Positions 53,706-62,203 of a stretch of DNA of 64,000 nucleotides are shown here, piece after piece (position 1 is the stretch's first letter; each line of letters starts with the position of its first letter). A program made the position numbers and the translations under genes. Below the pieces are notes generated by a model. It was given only the letters and a program-made list of their open reading frames with translations, did no database searches and had not been told where the DNA came from. The stretch spans positions 434,001 through 498,000 of the forward strand of contig CAVUSX010000019.1 of assembly GCA_963744275.1 (NCBI GenBank). The letters are read 5' to 3'. Source of the DNA: VAZQ01 sp963744275. Lineage in GTDB: Bacteria; Pseudomonadota; Alphaproteobacteria; Rhizobiales; Xanthobacteraceae.

Positions 53706-54470
53706 TCATAGCCCTCGCGCGCCACGGGCCTCGGTCACGCCCGGGACGTGGGAAATATCGCGGTGGGGCTCTCCGCAATTATAGCTCGCATCGATGTGCA
53801 CGTCGGGATGGGCATCATAGATAAAACGGGCGCTAAATTGCTTGCTCAAATATTCCGGATCGCTGACCGTCACCACGTCCTCGAGCTGCTTGCCGCCGCT
53901 GATCCGGCGGATGCGTTCGACCGTGGTCATCTGGTCCGAATGGGGCGCGCCGGTCGCATCCAGAAAGGTCTGATCGTTGTAGCCGGCAGTCTCGATGACG
54001 AGCGTATCGCTCTCCCAATGGCCGACCGAATGGCCGGAATAATAGGGCGCGATCTCGAGCTCCTCCGCCGACACCTGCGGCTGGTCCATGATGATGATGC
54101 GGATCACATGATTGAGCTCGTATGTCATCACGATATGACCGCGCGCGGGGACGATCAGGAATGGATAGGGATTGCCGAGAATGCGCGGGATGCCGTCCGG
54201 CACGCAGACCCGGCGGGCCTCATCCGTGGTCGAGCCGCTCTTGAGGCCGGCAATGTTCTTCCGGTACTCCGCCTGACCCTTTTCGTTGTAGGGAATGTCG
54301 CCGCCCCCGATGATCTGGATCTTCGAGCTGTAACTGGTCACCCACCAGACGCCCCACACGTCCTGGCCCTGCTGCGCCGATGCCGAGCCCACAAGCGCAC
54401 ATCCCGCAAAAATCGCCATGGCCACAGCCGCCCGACTGCGCCGCCGTGATTTCACGATCCCGGTGCTCAT
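53706..54470 (-). CDS. Exported protein of unknown function, paired with DUF6152
   Basis: A 254-residue exported protein with signal peptide (RAAVAMAIFAGCALVGSASAQ). The mature part includes DEARRVCVPDGIPRILGNPY, IVPARGHIVMTYELNHVIRI and SVGHWESDTLVIETAGYNDQ, then TFLDATGAPHSDQMTTVERI. The last segments match the gene at 55094 (SVGHYEGDTLVVDTIGL, GTPHTDALHVIERYHL), so the two are paralogues. It starts seven bases after the stop of the DUF6152 gene, in one operon. The fold is probably beta-rich; function unknown. Confidence 0.78.
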   Translation of the reverse strand: MSTGIVKSRRRSRAAVAMAIFAGCALVGSASAQQGQDVWGVWWVTSYSSKIQIIGGGDIPYNEKGQAEYRKNIAGLKSGSTTDEARRVCVPDGIPRILGNPYPFLIVPARGHIVMTYELNHVIRIIIMDQPQVSAEELEIAPYYSGHSVGHWESDTLVIETAGYNDQTFLDATGAPHSDQMTTVERIRRISGGKQLEDVVTVSDPEYLSKQFSARFIYDAHPDVHIDASYNCGEPHRDISHVPGVTEARGARGL

Positions 54471-54477
54471 CTCGGCT

Positions 54478-54891
54478 CTAGTTCCGCGGCTGCTCGAAAT
54501 CGGCCGGAAGCAGCCCTTGGACCGCCTGCATCACGGTTCCATTCGGCAGGGTCACGGTCAGTGCCTGGCCATAAGAAGCTCCGTCCTTGGCCGGATGCAG
54601 CGTGAACAGAACCTTGTCCCCCGCCGTGAGCACCTTGGGTCTCCAGCCTTGATTGACGAGATTGTGCACCGATCCGAACTCCAAGGTCCAAAGCACTGGC
54701 GCTCCGCCCTTCGGGTCTTCCGCGTAGACGTCGAGGAAGCTGTGCGGGTTGGTCCACTGGAAGGCCTTGACGGTCCCCTGCATTTCAACCGTCTTGTCGC
54801 GGTCGAACATCGCAAACGAATGGTGGGCGGCGGCCGGTATCGCGCACGAGATCGACATCGCGGCCGACAGATAATATGCTTTGGGGTTCAT
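54478..54891 (-). CDS. DUF6152 family exported protein
   Basis: A 137-residue periplasmic protein. A signal peptide (YYLSAAMSISCAIPAAA) is followed directly by HHSFAMFDRDKTVEMQGTVK, FQWTNPHSFLDVYAEDPKGG and TLEFGSVHNLVNQGWRPKVL, the family hallmarks; the HHSFA at the mature N-terminus could bind a metal, which is inference. It is first in a two-gene operon with the exported protein at 53706-54470 and is divergent from the paralogue at 55094. Confidence 0.87.
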   Translation of the reverse strand: MNPKAYYLSAAMSISCAIPAAAHHSFAMFDRDKTVEMQGTVKAFQWTNPHSFLDVYAEDPKGGAPVLWTLEFGSVHNLVNQGWRPKVLTAGDKVLFTLHPAKDGASYGQALTVTLPNGTVMQAVQGLLPADFEQPRN

Positions 54892-55093
54892 CCCCGGCTC
54901 CCTATCGGTTCTTCATCTTTTTTATTTCGCCGCATCCTAATCCTGGGCACGCAAGGCCGCAACAGGCTCGCCTCTTGCCCAAAGCGGTCGCTCCTGCGGC
55001 GCGACTGGACGACATGGCCGAGCGTCGGATAGGATTTAACCAACGAGAGCGCCGCTCCTCCGGCGGCGCCCAGCGAAATCGGAGGAGGTGGCA

Positions 55094-55966
55094 ATGCAAT
55101 GCTCCCACCGGCGTGCAGGAATCATGCGGGCCGTACTGGTTTGGGCGATGCTGGGTGCACTTAGCGCTCCCGCCGCGGCGGAGCCCGCCGCCGAGGGTAA
55201 ATCAACGGGTACGATTCCCGATCTCGGCGTGCTGTGGGCGAAGTCCGAAGATGAATATTTCAAGGCCCCAAAGAACGGTCCCGGCCCCCCCATCAGCCTT
55301 CCTCTCATGAAAGGCGTCCAATACGAAGCCGACTACCGAAGCCCGGTGCTCCAGCCGTGGGTGGCGGAGACGCTGAAGAAATACCAGGCGCTGGACCGGG
55401 CCGGCGTGGCGCCGGCGCCCTCTGTCATGAGCAGCTGCCGGCCCGGCGGGGTCCCGGGCGCGAACGTCCCTCATTATATCCTCGATCTGATCCAAACCCC
55501 CACGATGGTCGTGCTGCTCTACAATAACAACGACCAAATCCGTTATGTCTATCTCAATCAGCCGCATTCCAAGAGCGTGACGCCGAGCTGGTTCGGCGAA
55601 TCCGTGGGCCATTACGAAGGCGACACGCTGGTGGTCGATACGATCGGGCTTGCGGGGAAGAACGGCAAATCGGTGATGGATGCATTCGGCACCCCCCACA
55701 CCGATGCGCTCCACGTCATCGAACGCTACCACCTCATCAACGGAGGAAACACGCTGAGGATGGATATCCATGTCGAAGACCCCGGTGCATTTACGATGCC
55801 GTTCGACATGTATGCGAACCTGGGACGGATCAAGAGCGATCCCTTCCCGGCCTATATCGGCATCGGGAAGCAATATACCGGGGCCTTCGAGGAACGGCTG
55901 TGCGCCGCCAACAACCGTTCCCATGGCGTCCCGGACATGCCGATCGCCGACAAGCCTGATTTTTAG
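55094..55966 (+). CDS. Exported protein, paralogue of the 53706 gene
   Basis: A 290-residue exported protein. The ATG at 55094 is chosen because GGAGGAGG precedes it; a signal peptide (RAVLVWAMLGALSAPAAAEP) follows. The core reads ILDLIQTPTMVVLLYNNNDQ, IRYVYLNQPHSKSVTPSWFG, SVGHYEGDTLVVDTIGLAGK and AFGTPHTDALHVIERYHLIN, matching in order the gene at 53706. Two cysteines only. Together with DUF6152 this makes a divergent set of secreted proteins of unknown role. Confidence 0.78.
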   Translation: MQCSHRRAGIMRAVLVWAMLGALSAPAAAEPAAEGKSTGTIPDLGVLWAKSEDEYFKAPKNGPGPPISLPLMKGVQYEADYRSPVLQPWVAETLKKYQALDRAGVAPAPSVMSSCRPGGVPGANVPHYILDLIQTPTMVVLLYNNNDQIRYVYLNQPHSKSVTPSWFGESVGHYEGDTLVVDTIGLAGKNGKSVMDAFGTPHTDALHVIERYHLINGGNTLRMDIHVEDPGAFTMPFDMYANLGRIKSDPFPAYIGIGKQYTGAFEERLCAANNRSHGVPDMPIADKPDF

Positions 55967-56193
55967 CGCGGATTCCGCGTTCGAGCAAATCCGGCATGAG
56001 CTGCCGCAGTTCCTGCGGCAGCGGGCTCCCGAGCAACCGCAAGCTCTGATCTGTTCAACGCGCGCGAGCTATCCGCACGAGCGGGGCCCTGCTCTCGCTC
56101 AAGGCCCTTGGGTCAAAGCGGCGACTCGCCGGTAACTCGCTTGGACCACTCCCTTGTGGCAATCGCGGTGCTGGCCCTTCTGCGACCTCGGGC

Positions 56194-56235
56194 GATGTCC
56201 GCTTTTGTGCCGCTGCTGGAGCACAAGCGGACATC
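56194..56235. terminator. Long hairpin between convergent genes
   Basis: gatgtccgcttttgtgc at 56194-56210 is complementary to gcacaagcggacatc at 56221-56235, with a two-base bulge and a ten-base loop. It lies in the 311-bp gap between the convergent genes ending at 55966 and 56278. No T-run follows, so it is either a transcript-end barrier or a dispersed repeat; no gene is seen in the rest of the gap. Confidence 0.5.
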
Positions 56236-56277
56236 AAACGCGCCTGATCCCAGGGCCCGATTTGTGAGTACAGGGCC

Positions 56278-57783
56278 TTAGTTGAACAGCAGCGATTTGA
56301 TCACGACCGGCACCACATTGGTGACCTCGATGACCCGGCCGATATCGACATAATCGAATTGCTTGAGCTGCACGCCGTCGATGGCGATCACGTTGGCGGC
56401 GGCGGCGATCTCGTTGCGGATGATGCGGCCGAGGCTCATGGCGATATCGCCGTCGACCAGCAGCACCAGCGGCTGCCCGGCCGCGACCGTGTCGGGCACC
56501 GCCGCGCAGATGCCGGCGGCGAGCGCGTAGAGGCGCGCGTGTGCCGGATCGCCCCGCCAGGCGAAACCGAATGCCACCGGGCCGGCGCCCTCCACGATAT
56601 CGGCTGCCTCGAGCGCGGCCCGGCACGCGGCCGTGACGGCGCCGGCCTCGATCTCTTCGCCGAGATCGAGGCTCAAGGCCAGCACCGGCAGGTTCTGCAG
56701 CGGCAGCTCGTGCGGCCGCGTGATCGCGATCGTATTGCCGCTGATCTGGACCGAGAACTGCGCCGCCCCGATGGCGGTCGCCCGGATGCCCTGTCCGGGA
56801 TCCCAGACCGGCGGCAGGTCGCGCCGGTGCGCCAGCATGTGGGAGAGCTCGTGCGCCAGATCGAATCCGAGATCGCCGAAGCGTCGCGCCTCGCGCTTGT
56901 AGAGATACTCGGCGACACCGCCCGAGAAGGTCAGCGCGTCGAGGCCGCGATCAACCGCTGAGGCCGGCCAAGGCTCCGTCACCAGCAGGCGCTCCATCAG
57001 CGCATCCGCGGGCCGCCGGTCGATCATGCGCATGATCAGCCGCACCATGCGGGCCACGATGCGCTCGCGGTCGCCGGCGGCGAGCGGCTGCCCGAGCGCC
57101 AGCGTCATGCCGAGGCTGCCGGCGATCTCCCGCATCGGCTCCTCGATGCGGGTGAGGCCCGCTTTGGCGTCCTCGACCAGGAGGCGGCCGCCGACCGCGA
57201 TGGCGGTGGTGGCCACCAGCTGTCCGCTCTCGATCAAGGCGAGCTTGGTGGTGCCGCCCCCGATATCGACATTGAGGATGCGCGCCGCGTGGCCGCGCGA
57301 AAGCGCGACGGCGCCCGAGCCGTGCGCCGCCAACTGGCATTCCATGTGATGGCCCGCCGAGGCGCAGACGAACCTGCCGCCTTCCTGCGAGAACAGGTCC
57401 GCGATGGCGCGGGCATTGCGGCGCTTGATGGCCTCTCCGGTCAGGATCACGGCGCCCGAGTCGATGTCGCCCGGCTCGATGCCTGCATAGGCGTAGCAAC
57501 CGCCGATGAAGCCGCCGAGCTCGTCCACGTCGATGGTGTAGTCGGGCAAGTAAGGCGTCAGGCGGATCGGCGATTGCCACAGCAGCTTGCGATGGACCAC
57601 CACGAAGCGGCTCGACATCGCGGTGCCGAGGCGCTGCAGATGCACGCGCGCGAACATCAGATGCGAGGTCGACGATCCGATGTCGATGCCCACGGTCGTG
57701 AGCTCGACATTATCGGCCGACCAGGCGGTCTCGTTGATCTCGTCCGGGATGACGTGCAGGTGATCGAACTCGAGATCATGCAT
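56278..57783 (-). CDS. eutA: EutA-like ethanolamine ammonia-lyase reactivating factor
   Basis: A 501-residue ASKHA-fold ATPase. The phosphate-binding strands are VGIDIGSSTSHLMFARV (residues 31-47) and ILNVDIGGGTTKLALIESGQ; DSGAVILTGEAIKRRNARAI and ALTFSGGVAEYLYKREARRF are also typical of EutA. In enterobacteria EutA exchanges damaged cobalamin on ethanolamine ammonia-lyase EutBC. No eutB, eutC or cobalamin gene is in the window, so the client protein is unknown; a lyase elsewhere, or another B12 enzyme, are both possible. The ATG at 57783 has no strong ribosome-binding site. Confidence 0.85.
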   Translation of the reverse strand: MHDLEFDHLHVIPDEINETAWSADNVELTTVGIDIGSSTSHLMFARVHLQRLGTAMSSRFVVVHRKLLWQSPIRLTPYLPDYTIDVDELGGFIGGCYAYAGIEPGDIDSGAVILTGEAIKRRNARAIADLFSQEGGRFVCASAGHHMECQLAAHGSGAVALSRGHAARILNVDIGGGTTKLALIESGQLVATTAIAVGGRLLVEDAKAGLTRIEEPMREIAGSLGMTLALGQPLAAGDRERIVARMVRLIMRMIDRRPADALMERLLVTEPWPASAVDRGLDALTFSGGVAEYLYKREARRFGDLGFDLAHELSHMLAHRRDLPPVWDPGQGIRATAIGAAQFSVQISGNTIAITRPHELPLQNLPVLALSLDLGEEIEAGAVTAACRAALEAADIVEGAGPVAFGFAWRGDPAHARLYALAAGICAAVPDTVAAGQPLVLLVDGDIAMSLGRIIRNEIAAAANVIAIDGVQLKQFDYVDIGRVIEVTNVVPVVIKSLLFN

Positions 57784-58159
57784 CGCGTACGGCCGCGTTT
57801 CGAAGGACGGCTTGGTCGCGCGCCCCGATGCGCTCGAGGCCGCAGCGGCGGGAAAGAAGCTCGCGACGTCGCATGCGGGGCTCGTTCATCCTGGCACCGT
57901 GGTCGGTCGAGACCGAAAGTGAGCAATTGAGTAATCCGCACTTGCCCGGATGTCCATCACGGATGGAACCAGAACCAAGACCAGGGGTTGATCTGGGTTG
58001 GGGGTCCTGGCCTTCGTCGCGGTGCCGGGGCCGTTCTCGGGTGGCGTTCTAAAGGGTGGTCGCGAGCGTCCCGGAGCGTTTCCGGGAAGCCTGCTGCTGT
58101 GACCGCCATCGCGTGTCGCCTCCTGCTTTCCCCTCGACGATGAAATTCCGGAGTCTCCC
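57784..58159. other. Gap with no recognised gene
   Basis: 376 bp between the divergent eutA and DUF1236 genes. Short frames on both strands show no family resemblance. It should carry two promoters; no repeat or RNA structure stood out. Confidence 0.4.
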
Positions 58160-58565
58160 ATGAAGACGAATTCAACGATCACATTGTTGGTTGCGTCGAT
58201 CTTTTCCGCGGCCTTTGCGGTCGGGTTTCAAGGCACGGGAGCGCCGGTGCGCGCGCAGGCCCCCGCGCCCGCCCAGGCGCCCGCCCAGGCCCCCACCGTA
58301 CCGGCGCAGCCGAAGGTCAATCTCTCGCTCGAGCAGCGCCATGTCATCAAGGAGCTGATCAAGGATCTCGACGTCTCGCCCGGCTCCGCGGAACGTCGAG
58401 ACGACGGTGGGCGCCACCGTGCCGGCCGCGATCAAGCTCAGTCCCATGCCGCAAGCGGTCGCCGACAAGGTCCCGCAAATCAAATCGCACCTGTTCTTCG
58501 TCGAGGACGGCAAGGTCGTGATCGTCGATCCCAAGGAGAACAAGATCGTCGACGCCATCGATTGA
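58160..58565 (+). pseudogene. DUF1236-like exported protein, frameshifted
   Basis: About 134 residues when corrected. A signal peptide (LVASIFSAAFAVGFQGTGAP) leads to a Pro/Ala/Gln linker, NLSLEQRHVIKELIKDLDVS, and, after one extra base at 58390-58391, NVETTVGATVPAAIKLSPMP, QAVADKVPQIKSHLFFVEDG and KVVIVDPKENKIVDAID. This last segment is the DUF1236 signature, common in rhizobial periplasmic proteins. GGAG lies six bases before the ATG. Read as written, the frame goes to 58618 with a scrambled end. Confidence 0.75.
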
Positions 58566-58773
58566 GCGCGCGAATCTCGAGTGCGAACGGTTGTTCACGA
58601 ATCGTATTCGCCGCGTAAATTCCGTCCGCGGACGTATATATCACGCGTAAATTTCGCGAAAATTGACTGTGCGCCCTGTGCCCGCGCGTCGCGCCGGCAA
58701 CGTTGCTTTAACCGAATGCCCCATACGGTGAGCCAGGAGGGGTGCGACGCAAGGCCGACGTGAGGAGGGTGCC

Positions 58774-59211
58774 ATCAACATTTCGGGCACTTCATTTTGG
58801 CAACAGGATCAGAACTGGCAGCTTCAGCAACAGAGCTGGGATCAGCAGCTCGGCAATGCGGACTCGCTCTCGTCGGTATTGACCAGCGCTTTGACCGATC
58901 AGACGACCGGTCTGGCGAGCATCGCCAACCAGCAGGCGCTGGCACGCGTGAACTCGCAGATCAGCACGGCGCTGACCTCGGCGCTCGGTACTTCGAGCTC
59001 CTCCGGCTCCGGTTCGAGCGCCTCGGGTACCGCATCATCAGGCACCGGCTCGAGCACTTCTTCTGCTTCCAGCTCCGCCGCGGGCCCTCAGCCCAGCTCG
59101 ACCGACAGCATCCCGCTGAGCAGCGCCGTGAATCTCCAGTCCGCCGGCACCGCCGCCTCGCTCCTGGCCGGTGAGATTCCGGCCGGTAGCCTGCTCAGCA
59201 TCCTGGCGTGA
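58774..59211 (+). CDS. Gln/Ser-rich protein of unknown function, start codon unusual
   Basis: The coding-like sequence begins NISGTSFWQQDQNWQLQQQS and WDQQLGNADSLSSVLTSALT, then a Gly/Ser/Thr linker (about residues 70-105), ending in SILA at the stop at 59209-59211, 145 codons in all. No ATG, GTG or TTG opens this frame before a TTG at 58879. A GAGGAGGG ribosome-binding site at 58763-58769 points to the ATC at 58774 as the first codon. Either AUC starts translation or a base is wrong there. The polar, low-complexity sequence suggests a secreted or surface-associated protein without a classical signal; similar Bradyrhizobium proteins are uncharacterised. Confidence 0.5.
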   Translation: MNISGTSFWQQDQNWQLQQQSWDQQLGNADSLSSVLTSALTDQTTGLASIANQQALARVNSQISTALTSALGTSSSSGSGSSASGTASSGTGSSTSSASSSAAGPQPSSTDSIPLSSAVNLQSAGTAASLLAGEIPAGSLLSILA

Positions 59212-59327
59212 TCCACGGGCTCATCGTCGGACTGCGCGCGCCCTGCTCAGATCGGCCGCCGGCTCCACGAGCGCTTGACACGATCGGGCAAATCAGCGCA
59301 TTCGTGAAATTGAAACTGACGAATTGC

Positions 59328-59360
59328 GCCCGGCTGCAGGTTGTCATGCCGGGCGTTTTT
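59328..59360 (+). terminator. Rho-independent terminator
   Basis: GCCCGG (59328-59333) pairs with CCGGGC (59349-59354) around a 15-base loop, followed by GTTTTT. It lies 117 bp after the Gln/Ser-rich gene. The stem is short, so strength is uncertain. Confidence 0.5.
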
Positions 59361-59374
59361 ATCGGTCGGCGATC

Positions 59375-59549
59375 ATAACCGCGGTTATTTGATGTTGGCT
59401 CGAACCCATTGTTGTTTGCAATGGCGTCGGGCAATCCGGCAGCGCGGAGCAAAGAATTTCGCACAGGCCGGGAGTGCGGCGGCAACGCGCTCGAGGCGCT
59501 CGATCCGTCCGCCCGATGCATGGCTCCGGCGCGGTCCATAACCGCGGTT
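59375..59549. promoter_or_regulatory. Pair of AACCGCGGTT palindromes, possible operators
   Basis: ATAACCGCGGTTAT at 59375-59388 is a perfect 14-bp palindrome. ATAACCGCGGTT recurs at 59538-59549, 163 bp on and on the same strand. Both lie upstream of the lyase gene that starts at 59716. They look like regulator half-site pairs; no regulator gene adjoins. The rest of the 504-bp gap (59212-59715) holds no gene. Confidence 0.4.
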
Positions 59550-59715
59550 CTCTGTATCCGACCTGTTTTTTCAGTCGCACCACCCTGGACGAGGCTCCAT
59601 CCGCCGATGTCGCCATGCCATTTCGGCATGGCGCGGGCGGGGCTTTCGGCCCCCCGACCCCGCCTGGGTATTCGGTCGAACGATGATATGCTGCAGCCGA
59701 CAAAACGGAGCCCGC

Positions 59716-60645
59716 ATGGACATATTGGTGAGCGAGGTCGGGCCGCGCGACGGTCTGCAGAGCGTCAAGCGCATCATGCCGACCGCGAGCAAGCACCGCT
59801 GGATCGCGGCGCTGGCAGAGGCCGGGTTGCGCGAGATCGAGGTCGGCTCGTTCGTGTCGCCGCGCGCGCTGCCGCAGATGGCGGATTGCGCGGAGGTGGT
59901 GGCGCAGGCACGCACGATTGCGGGCCTGCGGGTGGTCGCGCTGGTGCCGAATTTCAAATATGCGAAGCTCGCGTTCGCGGCCGGCGTCCATGTCGTCACC
60001 GTTCCGGTGTCCGTCAGCGAGGCGCATTCGCTGCGCAACATTCGCAAGACCCACCCCGACATCATCGCGGACGTGCGCGCCATCGTGGGGCTGCGGAACG
60101 AAAGCTATCCGTCCGTGCAGGTGGATGCCGGTCTGTCGACCGCGTTCGGCTGCACCATTCAGGGACCGGTGCCCGAGGACGACACCATGCGCATGGCGGA
60201 GACCATGGCGGAATGCGGCGTGGATACGGTCAACCTGGCCGACACCGTCGGCTATGCCAATCCGACGCAGGTCAGGCGTCTGTTCACGCGCCTGCGCCAG
60301 GCGCTCGGCGCCAAGAGCGGCGGCGCGCACCTGCACAATACGCGCGGGCAGGGGCTCGCCAACGTGGTGGCGGCGCTCGATGCCGGCGTGACCACCTTCG
60401 ATTCCTCGCAAGGCGGCCTCGGCGGATGCCCCTATGCGCCCGGCGCCACCGGCAATATCGTGACCGAGGACCTGGTCTTTCTGCTCGAATCCATGGGGCT
60501 CTCGACCGGCATCGATCTTGATCGTCTGCTGGAGGCGCGCGCCGTCCTGGCGCAGGCGCTGCCGGGCGAGACCCTCTACGGCCACGTGGCGCAGGCCGGT
60601 CTGCCGAAGGGATTTGCGCCGGCATCAGGGCAGAGGGCCGCATGA
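59716..60645 (+). CDS. Hydroxymethylglutaryl-CoA lyase-like enzyme
   Basis: A 309-residue HMGL-type TIM-barrel lyase. N-terminal EVGPRDGLQSVKRIMPTASK with the catalytic Arg-Asp, LREIEVGSFVSPRALPQMAD, the metal ligands in AHLHNTRGQGLANVVAALD, and the signature GGLGGCPYAPGATGNIVTED whose cysteine is catalytic. It cleaves HMG-CoA or a related 3-hydroxy-3-methyl acyl-CoA such as citramalyl-CoA. CGGAG lies five bases before the ATG at 59716. Its end overlaps the CoA-transferase gene by four bases (ATGA), so substrate activation and cleavage are probably linked. Confidence 0.9.
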   Translation: MDILVSEVGPRDGLQSVKRIMPTASKHRWIAALAEAGLREIEVGSFVSPRALPQMADCAEVVAQARTIAGLRVVALVPNFKYAKLAFAAGVHVVTVPVSVSEAHSLRNIRKTHPDIIADVRAIVGLRNESYPSVQVDAGLSTAFGCTIQGPVPEDDTMRMAETMAECGVDTVNLADTVGYANPTQVRRLFTRLRQALGAKSGGAHLHNTRGQGLANVVAALDAGVTTFDSSQGGLGGCPYAPGATGNIVTEDLVFLLESMGLSTGIDLDRLLEARAVLAQALPGETLYGHVAQAGLPKGFAPASGQRAA

Positions 60646-61892
60646 ATCCGGAGCTGCCGCTCGCCGGCATCCGGGTCGTCGAGTTCTCCCATATGGTCAT
60701 GGGGCCGAGCTGCGGGCTGGTGCTGGGCGATCTCGGCGCCGACGTGATCAAGGTCGAGCCGGTCGGGGAGGGCGACAATACGCGGCGGCTGCCCGGCTCC
60801 GGAGCGGGCTTTTTCCAGGCCTTCAATCGCAACAAGCGCAGCCTCGCGCTCGACGTCAAATCGCCCAAGGGTCTGGCTTTCGCGCGACGGCTGATCTCCC
60901 GCGCCGACGTGCTGATCGAGAACTTCCGGCCCGGCGGGCTCGATCGGCTCGGGCTCGGCTACGAGGCATTGCGGGCGGAGAATCCCGCCCTGATCTACTG
61001 CTCGCTCAAGGGATTTCTGTCCGGCCCTTACGAGAACCGCGCCGCGCTCGACGAGGTGGTGCAGATGATGGGCGGGCTCGCCTACATGACCGGGCCGCCC
61101 GGGCGACCGCTGCGCGCCGGCGCTCCGGTCAACGACATCATGGGCGGAATGTTCGCCGTGATCGGCATCCTGGCGGCGCTGCAGGCGCGGCAGCGCACCG
61201 GCCGCGGCCAGCTGGTGCGCAGCGCGCTGTTCGAGAACAACGCGTTCCTGGTCTCGCCCCACATGGCGCAATTCGCCGTCACCGGGGTGCCGGCGGCGCC
61301 GATGCCGGCGCGCATCTCGGCCTGGGGCATCTACGACGTGTTCGACACCGGCGACGGCCAGCAGATTTTCATCGCGGTGGTCACCGATACGCAATGGCGC
61401 GCCTTCTGCGCGGCCTTCGGCCGGCCCGGCCTGCTGGCGGACGCGACGCTTGCGACCAATCCGCTGCGGGTCGCGGCCCGCGACCGGTTGCTGCCCGAGC
61501 TGCGCGCGCTGTTCAAGACTCTCACCGGGGGAGAGATCAGCCGCCTCTGCGAGGCCCACAATATCGGGTTTGCGCCGATCCGCCGTCCCGACGAGCTCTT
61601 CGACGACCCGCAGCTGGCGTGTCCCGGCGCCATGATCGAGGTGGCGCTGCCCAACGGCGGCTCGACGCCGATTCCGGCCTTGCCGATCGAGATGGACGGG
61701 CAGCGCTTGCAGAAGCGCCTCGATATTCCGCGTATCGGCGAGCACAGCGCCGACATCGCCGGCGAGCTCGGATGCGAGCCCGCCCTGATCGCGGAGCTGA
61801 TCGCCGAGGGCGTTCTCGGCCTCGATGTCCGGGCGGCGGCAGAGCCGGCGTCCGGGGTGAGCGACAAGACCGGCGGGATCGCCTGCGCCTGA
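60642..61892 (+). CDS. Family III (CaiB/BaiF) CoA-transferase
   Basis: A 416-residue enzyme that moves CoA from an acyl-CoA donor to a carboxylic acid. N-terminal LAGIRVVEFSHMVMGPSCGL, LGDLGADVIKVEPVGEGDNT, FFQAFNRNKRSLALDVKSPK, and the segment GAPVNDIMGGMFAVIGILAA, whose Asp is the expected catalytic residue, are all typical. Paired with an HMG-CoA-lyase-like enzyme, it could activate citramalate, itaconate or a similar branched acid for cleavage to pyruvate or acetoacetate; that pathway is inferred from the pairing only. Confidence 0.9.
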   Translation: MNPELPLAGIRVVEFSHMVMGPSCGLVLGDLGADVIKVEPVGEGDNTRRLPGSGAGFFQAFNRNKRSLALDVKSPKGLAFARRLISRADVLIENFRPGGLDRLGLGYEALRAENPALIYCSLKGFLSGPYENRAALDEVVQMMGGLAYMTGPPGRPLRAGAPVNDIMGGMFAVIGILAALQARQRTGRGQLVRSALFENNAFLVSPHMAQFAVTGVPAAPMPARISAWGIYDVFDTGDGQQIFIAVVTDTQWRAFCAAFGRPGLLADATLATNPLRVAARDRLLPELRALFKTLTGGEISRLCEAHNIGFAPIRRPDELFDDPQLACPGAMIEVALPNGGSTPIPALPIEMDGQRLQKRLDIPRIGEHSADIAGELGCEPALIAELIAEGVLGLDVRAAAEPASGVSDKTGGIACA

Positions 61893-62203
61893 ACGCGCGC
61901 GTCTGGCGCAGGCGGCTCTACGACCGCGCGCCTTGCCCGATCCGGTTGTAACAGAGATCGCTTATTCACAATTTTTTGTTGTTGAATGTGAGGCTTGCAA
62001 CTTGCAGGTTAAACCTTACCTTAGCGTTGCAATCGATTCCTTGTGGCGTATCGGCGGCTCGCCGTATCGCGCATGCGCGCGCGGCGGAGCCCAAATCGAT
62101 TCGATCACCGACTCCGAGGTGTGTTGCGGGGCCATCTGCCGGCATGGCGGATCAGGGCTGGAGCAATCTTCGCGAGCCGCAACGTCAAAGGATCGTCTGA
62201 AAG
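61893..62203. other. Gap upstream of a FixJ-like regulator
   Basis: 311 bp with no gene. From about 61950 to 62040 the sequence is clearly AT-richer (ttcacaattttttgttgttg) than anything nearby and is the likely promoter region of the response regulator. Related half-sites ttcaca and tgtgag flank the T-rich part. Confidence 0.4.
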
